Assembly: GCA_030523825.1 (NCBI GenBank)
Contig: JAUNHU010000004.1
Coordinates: forward strand, 1,784 to 61,761
DNA length: 59,978 bases
Source of the DNA: Lautropia sp.
Lineage (GTDB): Bacteria; Pseudomonadota; Gammaproteobacteria; Burkholderiales; Burkholderiaceae_E
Reading direction: 5' to 3'
The position numbers and the translations under genes are program-made. Numbering within the stretch: position 1 is the first letter of the stretch; the number at the start of each line of letters is the position of its first letter. The notes under the pieces are model-generated. The model was given only the letters and a program-made list of their open reading frames with translations, was not told where the DNA came from and did not search any database. Positions 46,236 to 57,800 of this stretch are shown here, in pieces.

Positions 46236-47108
46236 ATGAATGGCGGCACGCCTCTCCCAGATGCCTCGACCGGCATGACCGACATCACGCTTTCTGCCGC
46301 GGCACCCGCCGATGTCGCCAAACCCGGTTTTCGGTCCGGCTGGCAAGGCGTCCATCTGCGCTCGCGCATCCGCGCGGCACTCATCCATCTGCTGGTGTCG
46401 GCCGTCATCGCCGGCGGCGTGCTGCTGCTCGTCTATGGTTTCTGGTATCAGCAGGCACTGGCAGCCGTGGCAGGCGTGGGCACCATCCTGCTGCTCCTGC
46501 TGGCGGTCGATGTCAGCCTGGGGCCGATCATGACCCTGATGGTCTTCGACCGCCGCAAGAAAAGCCTGCCCTGGGACATGACGGTGATTGCGCTCCTGCA
46601 GGTGGCTGGCCTCGTCTATGGCTTGTATACCGTGGAGGTGGGGCGCCCGCATTATCTCGTTTTCGTGAAGGATCGCTTCGAGGCTGTTTCACGTGCCGAC
46701 CTCCAGGCCGACGACATGAAGGCGGCCGAAAACAACCCCTCTGCGCGTACCAGCTGGCTGGGGCCCGCATGGGTAGCCGCCACCTCGCCCGCCGATGAAA
46801 AGGCACGGCAGGATGCGCTGTTTGAAGCCGCGCTGGGCGGCCGCGATCTGCAGCATTTCCCGCAGCGATACGAACCGCTGGGCAATCAGCAGTCGCTGAT
46901 GCTGGCCCGCATGCTCGACATCGGCACATTGCGCAAGCTGAACCCCGACGAGGGCGCCACGCTGGACGCAGCCCTGAAAAAGGCAGGTCTTAACGACGAA
47001 CAGGCAGGCTATCTGCCCCTGAAAGGCGAGGAGCGCGATGCCGCGGTGCTGATGGCGCGTGAAGACGGCCGGGTACTTGCCCTGTTGCCGTTCTCTCCCT
47101 GGAAATGA
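46236..47108 (+). CDS. TfpX/TfpZ-family type IV pilin accessory protein
   Basis: A 290-residue inner-membrane protein. Membrane helices lie at about 47-68, 72-92 and 118-134 (LIHLLVSAVIAGGVLLLVYG, AVAGVGTILLLLLAVDVSLG, TVIALLQVAGLVYGLYTVEV). VDVSLGPIMTLMVFDRRKKSLPWD is shared with pilin accessory proteins that help pilin assembly or glycosylation state. ATG 46236 has GGAG 8 nt upstream. A pilin accessory gene between the cAMP genes and the Pil-Chp genes ties the region to type IV pili. No pilin gene is in the window. Confidence 0.85.
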   Translation: MNGGTPLPDASTGMTDITLSAAAPADVAKPGFRSGWQGVHLRSRIRAALIHLLVSAVIAGGVLLLVYGFWYQQALAAVAGVGTILLLLLAVDVSLGPIMTLMVFDRRKKSLPWDMTVIALLQVAGLVYGLYTVEVGRPHYLVFVKDRFEAVSRADLQADDMKAAENNPSARTSWLGPAWVAATSPADEKARQDALFEAALGGRDLQHFPQRYEPLGNQQSLMLARMLDIGTLRKLNPDEGATLDAALKKAGLNDEQAGYLPLKGEERDAAVLMAREDGRVLALLPFSPWK

Positions 47109-47131
47109 GCGGGCAGGCGAGCGTCATCTTT

Positions 47132-47160
47132 CGACTGCCGACTGCCGACTGCCGACTGCC
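47132..47160. repeat. Four-copy CGACTGC heptamer repeat
   Basis: Four exact tandem copies of CGACTGC at 47132-47159, plus one extra C, lie just after the pilin accessory gene and before the convergent thiE. The unit differs by one base from the GCAGTAG (CTACTGC) unit of the array at 310-386. Confidence 0.85.
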
Positions 47161-47268
47161 AACAGCGAACAGGGATTGCGTCTGGTTGACTGGCCGTTGC
47201 CGGTTGCGCTGGCAATCACCGCCAACCCGGTCGCCAGTCACCTTGAAAAAGCATGAGAAAAAGAGGGG

Positions 47269-47928
47269 TCAACCCTGCCGCGATGATGCCGCTGCCTTCA
47301 GCAGCGTGCGTGCCGCGCCGCCCGGGTCGGGCGTGTTGAACAGCGCTCCGATTACTGCCGCTGCATCGGCCCCGGCTGACAGCACGCTGCCGATGTTGTC
47401 GGCATCTATGCCGCCAATGCCCACAATGGGGCGTCCCAGACCAGCTGCGCGTGCTTCGCGCAGCACATCGAGTGAGGCGTGTCGGGCCTGCGGCTTGGTT
47501 GCCGACCCGAAGATTGCCCCGAAGGCCACGTAATCGGCCAGTGGCGCCAGCGCCCTGGCCCGTTCCACACTCGCATAACACGAGGCACCGATCAGGGCGC
47601 CTGCACCAAGTGCCCGGCGCGCATCCTGCAGTTCGCCATCGTCTTCACCCAGATGCACGGCAGCAATGCCCAGCTCGGCGGCCAGTTGCCAGTCGTCATT
47701 CACGATCAGCAGCGCATCGTAGACGGTGCACAGCGGCTTCAGTGCGCGCAGTTGCTCCATCTTCAATTCAGCCCCGGCGTTCTTCTGCCGGTACTGCAAC
47801 ACGCGCACGCCCGCATGCAGCACAGCTTCCACCTGTTGCAGCAGGCGTGCGGTATCGGCTTCTTCTGCGGTAATGCCATACACGCCGCGAATGCGTGCCG
47901 CAAGGGGAGAGGGGGGCGTGGCATCCAT
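47269..47928 (-). CDS. thiE: Thiamine-phosphate synthase
   Basis: A 219-residue TIM-barrel enzyme joining the thiazole and pyrimidine halves of thiamine. VRVLQYRQKNA, LLIVNDDWQLAAELGIAAVHLGEDD, LIGASCYASVERARAL, YVAFGAIFGSATKPQA and IVGIGGIDADNIGSVLSAGAD are the phosphate- and substrate-binding blocks. ATG 47928 with AGGAGA 6 nt upstream is preferred over the longer frame. It lies opposite to its neighbours and interrupts the pilus-related region. Confidence 0.93.
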   Translation of the reverse strand: MDATPPSPLAARIRGVYGITAEEADTARLLQQVEAVLHAGVRVLQYRQKNAGAELKMEQLRALKPLCTVYDALLIVNDDWQLAAELGIAAVHLGEDDGELQDARRALGAGALIGASCYASVERARALAPLADYVAFGAIFGSATKPQARHASLDVLREARAAGLGRPIVGIGGIDADNIGSVLSAGADAAAVIGALFNTPDPGGAARTLLKAAASSRQG

Positions 47929-48230
47929 GTCGGGTCTCCTGCGAATGTCTGCGCAATCCGCACATTCTGCCATGAAGCGCGGCGAAGCCTATGACCGCAA
48001 CAGATGCGGTCCGTAGCACAGAAGGTGGGCATGCCGGGCCGCAGTCACATGCGAGCTGGCGGCGAACTGTTGCAGAAGCGTATGCCGGCAACCATTGATC
48101 CGCCTTCACGGGGGGCTCGTCGGAGACGAAAGGCGGTGGCATCAGAAAGTAACTTTAATAGCCGGACGTGACAAAAGTCGGTTCGCCGAGGGCCGCAGCT
48201 TTGTCTTGACACCGTACTTGAGGGCAGGAA
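47929..48230. other. Divergent promoter region, thiE / pilG
   Basis: 302 bp of non-coding DNA. The promoters of thiE and of the Pil-Chp operon must lie here. A TTTAAT near 48150-48156 may be part of a -10 element, but no confident pair is seen. Confidence 0.5.
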
Positions 48231-48665
48231 ATGAGTGGCAGCAACAACATCGCCGGGCTGAAGGTGATGGTCATCGATGACAGCAACACCATTCGTCGAA
48301 GCGCGGAAATTTTCTTGAAACGGGCCGGCTGCATCGTCATCCTGGCCGAGAACGGCTTCGATGCGCTGGCAAAACTGTCGGACAACGAGCCTGACATCGT
48401 CTTCTGCGATGTGCTGATGCCCCGTCTCGACGGCTATCAGACCTGCGCGCTCATCAAGAAAAGCCCGCGTTTCAGGAAAATCCCGGTCATCATGCTGTCC
48501 AGCAAGGACGGCCTCTTTGACCGCGCGCGTGGCCGCCTGGTGGGCTCCGAAGAATATCTGACCAAGCCTTTCACCAAGGACAGCCTTCTCAAATGCGTGG
48601 AAGACCACAGCAAGCGGCATGATGCTGCGCATGCCGAGCAGGTTCCCGCCGGCGTTGGTGCCTGA
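48231..48665 (+). CDS. pilG: Twitching motility response regulator PilG
   Basis: A 144-residue single-domain CheY-like regulator. The acidic pocket is VIDDSN, the phosphoacceptor is Asp60 in VFCDVLMPRLDGYQ, and the Lys in LTKPFTKD completes the site. PilG controls pilus extension and cAMP production downstream of ChpA. It is the first gene of the operon. Confidence 0.94.
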   Translation: MSGSNNIAGLKVMVIDDSNTIRRSAEIFLKRAGCIVILAENGFDALAKLSDNEPDIVFCDVLMPRLDGYQTCALIKKSPRFRKIPVIMLSSKDGLFDRARGRLVGSEEYLTKPFTKDSLLKCVEDHSKRHDAAHAEQVPAGVGA

Positions 48666-48689
48666 TAACGCACGACCGGGAGAGAAGTC

Positions 48690-49073
48690 ATGGATGTCAA
48701 GCTCACGCGCAAGATTCTCATCGTCGATGATTCGGCGACCGAACGGTACTACCTGTCCTCCGTGCTGGTGAAAGCGGGGTATCAGGTGATTACCGCCGAA
48801 AATGGCGACGAGGCACTGGAGAAGGTGCAGCTCGAAAAACCCCATGTGGTCATCATGGACGTGGTCATGCCAGGGCGCAGCGGCTTTCAGGCCACGCGCG
48901 CCATTGCACGCGACCCGGCGCTGAAGGATGTCCACATCATCCTCTGCACCAGCAAGAACGCCGAAAGCGATCGCATCTGGGGGCTTCGCCAGGGCGCACG
49001 GGACTATCTCGTCAAGCCGGTCGAGCCCGAGGTGCTGCTGTCCAAGATCTCCGACCTGATGATGGAGGCCTGA
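48690..49073 (+). CDS. pilH: Twitching motility response regulator PilH
   Basis: A 127-residue CheY-like regulator with IVDDSATERYYLSSVL, phosphoacceptor Asp57 in VIMDVVMPGRSGFQ and DYLVKPVEPEVLL. PilH antagonises PilG, promoting retraction or acting as a phosphate sink. It is 24 bp after pilG and one base before the pilI start. Confidence 0.94.
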   Translation: MDVKLTRKILIVDDSATERYYLSSVLVKAGYQVITAENGDEALEKVQLEKPHVVIMDVVMPGRSGFQATRAIARDPALKDVHIILCTSKNAESDRIWGLRQGARDYLVKPVEPEVLLSKISDLMMEA

Positions 49074-49074
49074 G

Positions 49075-49584
49075 ATGAGCGTCGCAGAAGTTGCCGCGCA
49101 GACCGGGGCAGGCGCAGGAAATGAGGCGCAGGCCAAGGGCATCACCCATCTGGCCGTGATGATCGGCGAGCAGCGTTGCCTCGTCGATCTGCCCGAAGCC
49201 GGCGAAATCGTGCCCATGCCCGCACAGAACACCATCCAGAAGGTTCCGCTCACGCGCGACTGGTTCCTGGGTGTGGTCAACGTGCGGGGCACGCTGTTCA
49301 CGGTGGTCGATCTCGCCCGCTTCATGGGGGGCAATTTCACGCCGGTTTCCAAGGAAGCACGTCTGGTGACGATGTCTTCCGCCATGAATTTCAACACCAC
49401 GCTGGTGGTGTCCCGCATGCTGGGTCTGCGCAACAGCGCCTCGATGACGGCACTCGATGAACAGGCGCCTGCCGACAGGCCCTGGCTTTCCCAGCGTTAC
49501 CGCGACGCGGAAGGGCAGATCTGGTACCGGCTCAGCCTGGCCAGGCTGCTGGCCTCGCAGTCGTTCCTGATGGTAGGTCGTTGA
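49075..49584 (+). CDS. pilI: CheW-like coupling protein PilI
   Basis: A 169-residue protein with a CheW fold ([22 protein letters not shown] split, then [24 protein letters not shown] and [22 protein letters not shown]). It links the receptor PilJ to the kinase ChpA. It starts one base after the pilH stop, so coupling of translation is likely. Confidence 0.92.
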   Translation: MSVAEVAAQTGAGAGNEAQAKGITHLAVMIGEQRCLVDLPEAGEIVPMPAQNTIQKVPLTRDWFLGVVNVRGTLFTVVDLARFMGGNFTPVSKEARLVTMSSAMNFNTTLVVSRMLGLRNSASMTALDEQAPADRPWLSQRYRDAEGQIWYRLSLARLLASQSFLMVGR

Positions 49585-49597
49585 GGAGAAAGGACCG

Positions 49598-51781
49598 ATG
49601 CCCGCCACGTCGTCATTGCCGGTGTCTGCTGCGCCTGTATTGCAGGGCAGCCCGATTGCCGCGCCGGTACCCGCGCCCGCCAGGCCAGCGCAGTCCGCTG
49701 CCCACGCGAATCCCCGCGTCAGCAAGATTCCCTTCCTGGGGCGGCTCAGCCTGCAATGGCAGTCGGTCATCCTGCTCGGCATGCTGGTGGTGTCGGTTGG
49801 GGTGGCCATGTCGCTCACCATGCTGGAGCGGCGTTCCGAACGCATCGCAGCCATACAGAGCGAAGTGGTCGGCAACGTGCTGATGCACTCGCAGCGTCTG
49901 TCGAAAGCGGCCAATCTGGCTGTGCAGGGCAATCAGGAGGCGTACACGCAGCTGATGGAAAGCCGGGCCATCCTCGCGAAGGTGACCGAAGCGCTGCTCT
50001 CCGGGGGGGAGATGGGTTCCACCCGCATTCCTCCGCTGAACGATGGCGCCGTGGCGCAGGGAAAACAGTTTGAGACGGCCTGGAAAAATGTTTCGCCTTC
50101 CGTTGATGCGCTGATGGAGCAGCAGGCAGTGCTGGTGCGCTTTGGCGCACTGGTCAACGAAATCGCCCAGGTGGAGCGGGAGCTGTCGAAATCGCAGATA
50201 GCAACGCTGAATACGCTGCGTGATTCGGGCGCCTCTGCCGCAGACCAGCTGACGCTGACGCGCCTCTATGCGCAGTCACGCTCGATCATCGGCGAAATCA
50301 TCCGCATGCACAGTGCCAGTGCCTATGATGGTGGCGACGCCGTCATGCTGGCGCGCGCCATCGAAAACTATGCCAGCATCCGTCACGCCGCCATGAATGG
50401 CGACGGATCGACGCCCGCCGTGCGCAATGCCGAGGCAAGAGATGTTCTGCGCAAGCTGAAGCCGGTGGCCGATCATTTCATCACGCTGGCACTCGAAGCC
50501 CAGAAGGCACTGCCCGCGCTGGAACGTGCCCGTCATGCCGGCATGGAAGTCTTTCAGCGCAGTGACGAACTGACGAAGCAGGCCGATTCGCTGCGCTCGG
50601 CGGTTTCACCGGAAAAGAATGTTCGCTCGAATACGCAGTGGACCATTCTCGGGTTCTCGTCGGCAGCCGTGCTGGCCCTGCTGCTGCTGACCAAGGCGTA
50701 TTACGACGACTCGAAGATCCAGGCCGAGCGTTCGGTTGAAAAACGTCTTGAAGCCGAGCGTCTTGAAAAGGAAGCCAGCCTGCTCAATGAAAAGAATCAG
50801 GCTGCCATCCTGCGGCTGATGAACGAATTGCAGAATGTGGCCGATGGCGACCTGACCGTGCAGGCCACCGTGTCGGACGACATCACCGGCGCCATTGCCG
50901 ACTCCATCAACTACACGGTGGAGGAACTGCGCAGCCTGGTTGGTCGGATCAACCGAACCGCCGCTGCTGTTGCCGAAGCATCGGCCAGTGCGCAGGTCAC
51001 GTCATCGCACCTGCAGGCCGTCAGTGAACAGCAGTCCCGCGAAATTCGTGAAACCGGCGAATCGGTGCTGAACATGGCTGCACAGATCCGTCAGGTGTCC
51101 GAGCGCGCTTCCGAATCGGCGCAGGTGGCAAACCAGTCGCTGTCGGCTGCCAGCCGTGGCCGGGAGGCTGTCCAGAATGCCATCGCCGGCATGGGCACCA
51201 TCCGCGAGCAGATTCAGGACACCGCCAAGCGCATCAAGCGTCTGGGTGAGTCCAGCCAGGAAATCGGCGAGATCGTCGAACTCATCTCCAACATCACCGA
51301 GCAGACCAACGTGCTGGCACTCAATGCTGCCATTCAGGCGGCGTCGGCAGGCGAGGCAGGGCGCGGCTTCACGGTGGTTGCCGAGGAAGTGCAGCGTCTG
51401 GCCGAACGCTCGGCCGAAGCCACGCGACAGATCTCCACGCTGGTCAAGGCCATCCAGACCGACACGCATGATGCCGTGGCGGCCATGGAGCGCAGCACGC
51501 AGAACGTGATTCGGGGGGCAAAGCTGTCGGATGAGGCCGGCATGGCGCTGATCGGCATCGGCAAGGTGTCACAGGAACTGGCCGATCTCATCATGCGCAT
51601 TTCCCGCACCACCGAAAGCCAGGCGGCTTCGGCGTCGTCGGTGGCACAAAGCATCCAGCGCATTCTTCTGGTCAACAGCCAGACCAATGAAGGCACGCAA
51701 CAAACCGCCGGTTCGATTCTGCAACTGTCCGAACTGGCACGTGAGCTGAAGAATTCTGTTGCCCGCTTCCGGGTGAATTGA
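49598..51781 (+). CDS. pilJ: Pilus chemoreceptor PilJ (methyl-accepting protein)
   Basis: A 727-residue receptor. Membrane helices are near 52-72 and 350-367. The periplasmic part contains the PilJ-type [23 protein letters not shown] split over two helices. A HAMP region follows, and the signalling tip is [20 protein letters not shown] with [21 protein letters not shown]. An Ala/Pro-rich cytoplasmic leader of ~40 residues precedes the first helix. In P. aeruginosa PilJ senses surface contact through pilin. No methyltransferase gene (pilK) follows it. Confidence 0.94.
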   Translation: MPATSSLPVSAAPVLQGSPIAAPVPAPARPAQSAAHANPRVSKIPFLGRLSLQWQSVILLGMLVVSVGVAMSLTMLERRSERIAAIQSEVVGNVLMHSQRLSKAANLAVQGNQEAYTQLMESRAILAKVTEALLSGGEMGSTRIPPLNDGAVAQGKQFETAWKNVSPSVDALMEQQAVLVRFGALVNEIAQVERELSKSQIATLNTLRDSGASAADQLTLTRLYAQSRSIIGEIIRMHSASAYDGGDAVMLARAIENYASIRHAAMNGDGSTPAVRNAEARDVLRKLKPVADHFITLALEAQKALPALERARHAGMEVFQRSDELTKQADSLRSAVSPEKNVRSNTQWTILGFSSAAVLALLLLTKAYYDDSKIQAERSVEKRLEAERLEKEASLLNEKNQAAILRLMNELQNVADGDLTVQATVSDDITGAIADSINYTVEELRSLVGRINRTAAAVAEASASAQVTSSHLQAVSEQQSREIRETGESVLNMAAQIRQVSERASESAQVANQSLSAASRGREAVQNAIAGMGTIREQIQDTAKRIKRLGESSQEIGEIVELISNITEQTNVLALNAAIQAASAGEAGRGFTVVAEEVQRLAERSAEATRQISTLVKAIQTDTHDAVAAMERSTQNVIRGAKLSDEAGMALIGIGKVSQELADLIMRISRTTESQAASASSVAQSIQRILLVNSQTNEGTQQTAGSILQLSELARELKNSVARFRVN

Positions 51782-51840
51782 GGCAGGACGGCGCCCCGCA
51801 CGGGGCTACGCCGAAATGATTGAGTCTGAGAGGTTGACGG

Positions 51841-54800
51841 GTGGAAAACAGCCAAAATATCGACATGATGACGCTCTCCTGGTGCGTGCCGGAGATCCGC
51901 GATTCCCTGCATCAGGTGGCACAGGCGCTGGATGAACAGCTGAATGCACCGGCAGGCAGTCTCGATGCCGTCACCCGGGCACGCCTGCACCTGCACCAGA
52001 CCCACGGGGCGCTGCAGGTGGCTGGCGTGCAGGGTGTCGTTCGCATCACCGAGGAAGTGGAGCGTGTGCTCGACGCCTACGAGAATGACACCATCGGCTG
52101 CGATGAACACGGCGTGATGATCGTCAAGCGCGTCCTCACGGCCATCGTCGAGTATCTCGAAGACATGCAGCAGAGCGGCATCGTGGTGCCTGCGCTGGTG
52201 CTGTTCCCGTACTACCGGGATCTGGTGCAGATCCGTCGTGAACTGCAGCCCGATCCCACCGTGCTTTTCGACATTGATATCCGCAGTGAGCTGCCTGCTG
52301 CTGCACGCGAGCAGGATGCACCGGGTGCCGAGCGTCAGGAGAAGGCCCTGCAGGCATGTCGTGTTTTCGAGAGGGCATTGCCGGCGCTGATCCGGGGTGA
52401 GAAGGTCGAGGAAACCATTGCTACGCTGCACGATGCCATGAAGCGCCTGCAGCGTACCCAGCCGAATCCGGATGCACGGCTGTTCTACTGGCTGTCGTTC
52501 GCGTTGCTCGACGGCATGAAGGCTGGTGCGCTGAAGGTCGATCTGGCATCCCGCCGTGCAGTGGGCCGCATCAACATCCAGAATCGTCACCTGTTCTCCA
52601 CCCGCGGCGATGTGCCCGAGCAGTTCATCAAGGAACTGTTGCTGCTGATTGCCGGTGCAGGGCAGGGCTCGGCCGTCGTCGAGGAAGTGCGTCGCGCCTA
52701 CAACCTGTCGATGCAGGTGCCGCCCGACTATGAGCGGCCACGCTATGGTCTGGCCGATCCGGAACCCCTCCAGGTTGCCCGTCAGGCGCTGGAACAGATT
52801 CATCGCGGCTGGGAAAAGTTCGCCAGTGGCGGCGGCGAGCAGGAATTGCCGGCCTTCAACGAGGGCGTCTCGCTGCTGAATCGTGCACTTGCACGCACCA
52901 ACTACACTGGCCTTGCCATGCTGGCCGGCACGCTGGCCACCATGCCGGCTGCGCTCAGCCGTCAGCAACCCGATGCAGCCGAAACGCTGGCCATCGAGGT
53001 GGCTACCGCCGTGCTGTTCATGGAGGAAGCGTTGTCGGGCGCGCTGCGCTCGAATCTCTCCTATGACGACCGTGCGCAGGAGCTGGCTGCGCGCATCGGT
53101 CAGTTGCTGGCCAAGCCCGAGAGTTTCGATCCCACGCCGCTGCCGTGGCTGGTGGCACTCTCCAGCAAGGCCAATGATCGCGTCACCAAGACTGCCTTCG
53201 TCAACGAGCTGAAGCACAATCTGAGCAGCTGCGAGCAGGCACTCGATGACTATTTCCGCGATGAAACGGCAGTTGCCAGCCTGGAGCCGATCATGCCGGT
53301 TCTGGCGGAAACGGCGTCGGTACTGAAACTGCTGGACTTCATCGACCCGTCCAGACTCTGTCAGTCCATCAGTGCGCAGGTGCTGGACATCTTCGAGGCA
53401 AGAGTTCAGCCCGGTGAGATCAACCGGGACCGCCTGGCCGAAGGGATCGGCTCGCTGGGCTTCTTTGTCGACATGCTGCTGCAGTCCAATCATCGCGCCC
53501 ATTGTTTCCGCCTCGATCGGGACAGGGGTGTGCTGTATGAGGATGAGAGCGCATGCAGCTGCGTGCATGGCGAGGCTGAGGACGGTTCCGGGCCTGGCCT
53601 GATGGGAGACGGTGTCGTCATTTCGGCTGATCGTGCCGTTGACGCCAGCGACGAACTGGGAGCCACCACTGACATCATCGCACTGGAAGACGGTGAGGTT
53701 GAGTTGTCGCCGGAAGAGGCCGAGCTGCATGAAATCTTCCTGATGGAAGCCGCCGAAGTGCTCGATGCCATCGACGAAAGCCTGAAGGAGGCACGTCGCG
53801 CACCGGAAGACCGGGAGGCGCTGGTCACGATTCGTCGTGGCTTCCATACCCTGAAGGGTTCGGCACGGATGGTTGGCCTCGATGCCTTCGGCGAGGCCGC
53901 CTGGTCCTTCGAGCAGATGCTCAATCACTGGCTGAGCGACGACCGCGACGGAACCACCGCGCTGTTCGATCTGATGCGTGATGGTGCCGAGCTGTTCCGC
54001 AGCTGGACGACTCAACTCGCTGATGCACCGCGTCGCGTGCTCGATGCCAGCGCCCTGAGCGCCCGTTGTGCAGCCATCGTGAACAAGAACGGTACGGCCC
54101 CTGCCGTTGCTGCCCCTGCACAGGCAGGCGTGGCATCGGGTGGCATGCTTGCGGCAGCAGCCACTGCTGCTTCCGTTGCTGCAGCCGCAGTCGTATCGCA
54201 TCAGCCGGCAGCCGAAGCCGCCACGGACGAAGTGGATACGCTGGCAGCCAAGGTCGCTGCAGACGAAACGGTTGCGCCAATCGGGCAGGCCGATGGCATG
54301 CTCTCGCTGGACATTGAAACCCTGGCGGCTGTTGCACAGCGTGAGGAGAGCACCGAGCCCCTCGATACCGGCACACTCATCATCGGAACCGACGATCTGC
54401 CCGACGCAGAAGGTAATCTCGATGGCAAGGCAGATTTCAGTGCCGCTTCCTGGAACATGCTGGAACAGCAGCCCATCGAGCTGTCCGACAACGAACTGCC
54501 GACCTTCGGCGGTGAGCCCTGCGTGTACGGGAACGCCGACGCCACTGACGCAGTTGCGCTTGAGGCTGCAGGAGCTGAGCACGAGAAAGGTGCTGGCCTG
54601 TCCGGTCATTATTTTGGTCAGCTGGGCAAGCGGGCCGATGATGCTGATGCCGGGCTGAGCCTCGACAGCTTCTTTGCCGATGCTGGCAATGCCGTCGAAG
54701 CTGAGCAGGAAGGCGAGCTGGCAGCCCTTGAGTCGGTCGCCCTTGAGGCCGGTGAGCAGATTCCGGTTCTGGATGCAGAGATCGGCGGCGAAGAAATCAT

Positions 54801-57800
54801 CATGCCGGCGCCGGAAGAGCTGGCCAGCCTGGACGCAGCTTTCGTCGATCAGACGGTTGCTGATGAGCAGCCGACAGCAGCCCTCGACATGGCGTCGCAC
54901 GAAGCGCAAGAGAGCACGGTTGAATTCCCGTCGTTCAGCACGGATGACGCACTGACGCTGCAGGCTGTGCAGGGCGAGGACGAAGAGATTCCGCTGCTCG
55001 ATATCGGCCAGACTGACCTGTCTGCACTGTCCGCTGCCGCGCCTGTTGCAACGCCCGCACCCGATCAGGATGTCTTTGGTGCGAGCTTTGCCAGCCCGCC
55101 GCCTGCGCTGGACACCTTCCTGCCTGCGTCTTCCGCCATCGCGGCAGAGCCGGTGATTGATGCCGGGGCGATTGCCGAACAGCAATCGGAAGCTCCCGTT
55201 GCTGAAGCGGTTGCCGTACAGCAGGAAGTGCCCAAAGTCAGCGAGGCCCCCTCGAAGCCGGCCGCTGTTGTCCCGGCGGAAGTCGATGACAAGAGCGAAA
55301 CCCAGTTGCGCATCGGTGATCGCTTCGTCGATGCCGAACTGTTCGAGATTTTCAATGGTGAAGCCGAGCGTGCGCGTGAGCGCATGCAGGAAGACTGGAA
55401 GAACTGGGTCGGCTCCGATGCGCTGCGCGCACCGGAAACGCTGGTGCGTGCCCTGCATACGCTGGTAGGTACCTCGCGCCATGTCGGTCTGGTGCAGGTG
55501 CGTGCCATCGTTACACCGCTGGAAAAGCTGCTGCTGAAACAGCGCGAGGTGGCTGCCCCGCTGTCCGGGTCTGCACGCGAGCTGATTCAGAACGCACTGG
55601 GTGTCGTGGATCGCATGCTCGCGGACTTTGCTGCATGCCGCGAGCCGGCGGCTGATGAACAGACATCCAATGCCATCCAGTCGCTGCTCGAAAACTGGGA
55701 GTCCGGCGCGCTGGATGCTGCGACCGGGACTGCCGAGAAATCGACAGCGGCAAGCGAAAAATCCGAAGTGCGCGGCGAAAACCTGCTGAAGAAGGCTGCG
55801 CAGGTTCTGGGTACCGCACGCCGCAGCGCAGAGGAAAAACGCGATCCGCTGGCCGGTCTGGTCAACGAGCTGGATGCAGACCTCGGCCCGGTCTTCTTCG
55901 AGGAAGCCGAGGAGCTGATGCCGCAGGTGGACGACAACCTGCGCGAATGGCGCGAGAACCCCAACGACGGCACGATTCCTGCTGCGCTGATGCGCCTGTT
56001 CCATACGCTGAAGGGCAGTGCCCGCATGGCCGGTGCCATGCGCTTCGGCCAGATGATTCACGAGCTGGAAACCCAGGTCGAGGACGCACTGGCACAGCCG
56101 CCGGTGCAGGTTTCCGTCATCGAGATGGTGCTCTCGGGCTATGACCGGGCCGTGTCCTCCTACGAAGCCATGCTGCATCCCGAACTGGCAACCCAATGCA
56201 GTGGCCAGGGGGCAGGTGACTCCGATCATCAGATGGATGAGGAAGGGGTCTCCGTCAATCTCGATGCCGTGTGTCCGCAGCTGCTGGCAGCAGAAAAGGC
56301 AGCACAGGAAAAGGCACGCGATGCAGCCGAGGCAGCAACCGATGCACTCGTGGGTGCGTCGATTGGCGAGGACGCCACCCATGACGTGCGCCCGGCTGCT
56401 GTGGTGCCTGAACAGGGGGCAAGTGATGCCGCAGCCGCTGATGCCGGGCTCCACGCCGCAATGCCGGTGGTGGCAGCCGCAGCGGGTACCGCAGCCAGCA
56501 ACGCACAGCATGTCATCCGCGTGCGCGCCGACCTGCTCGACCGCATGGTTTCCGAAGCCGGTGAGGTCTCGATTGCACGTGCCCGCCTCGACAGCGAGAT
56601 GGGCCTCATCCGCAACGCACTCAACGAACTCACTGAAAACGTCAATCGCCTGCGCACCCATCTGCGCGAAATGGAGATCTACGCCGACAACCAGATTCAG
56701 GCCAAGATTGTCAGCTCCACCGAAGCACAGACCGACTTTGATCCGCTCGAATTCGATCGCTACACCCGCTTCCAGGAAGTGACGAAAATGCTGGCGGAGT
56801 CGGTCAACGACGTGTCCACCGTGCAGCAGAACGCCATGCGGGCACTCGATGCCGCCGTTGTCGACCTGGGCCAGCAGGGCCAGGTCAGCCGCAGCCTGCA
56901 GCAGAGCCTGATGCGCGTTCGCATGGTGCAGTTCTCCACCATCAATGACCGCCTCTATCGTGTCGTGCGCCAGTCGGGCAAGGACACCGACAAGCGCGTC
57001 ACGCTGGAAATCAAGGGCGGACAGGCCGAGATCGACCGCAACGTCCTTGACCGCATGGCAGGCCCCATTGAGCACATCCTGCGTAACTCCGTCGCACACG
57101 GCATCGAGGAGCGCGAAATGCGCGCCCAGCGTGGCAAGCCGGAAGTGGGTGAACTCACCATCGAAGTCTCGCAGAATGGCAACGAAGTCATCATGCGATT
57201 CTCCGACGACGGCAACGGTCTGGACCTGGCACGCATCGAGGCACGTGCGCGCGAGCGCGGCATAATCGCCCCCGATCATCAGCCCAGCGAACGCGAACTG
57301 GCACAACTGATCTTCGCCCCAGGTTTCTCGACCGCAAAACAGGTAACGGCCCTGTCCGGTCGCGGCGTGGGCATGGACGTGGTGCGCGCCGAAGTGGCAG
57401 GCCTGGGCGGGCGCATCGACATCGACACCGTGGCCGGAAAGGGCAGCTGCTTCACCGTCCACCTGCCGCTGTCGCTGGCTGTCACCCAGGTGGTGCTGCT
57501 CAACATCGACGGCGCAAAATTCGCCGTCCAGAGCGCGCTGGTTGAGCAGATCGTCCAGATGAAGCCCGATGCCCTGAGCGAAGCCTACCAGACGCAACGC
57601 CTCGACATTGCCGGCGAAAAAGTGCCGTTCTACTTCCTCGGCAGCCTGCTGGAAATGGACGACATCAAACCGGAAGCACAGCATCTGGCCCCGGTCGTCC
57701 TGCTGCGCGCCGGCGCAACCCGGATCGCGCTGCACGTCGACAGCGTCGTGCCGAACATGGAAGTCATCATCAAGCACATTGGCCCGCAGCTGGCACGCCT

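Noticed and set aside
51793..51806. Hairpin GCCCCG/CGGGGC between pilJ and chpA as a terminator
   Set aside because: Only a 5-6 bp stem with no T-run; chpA follows directly with its own ribosome-binding site, so read-through is expected.
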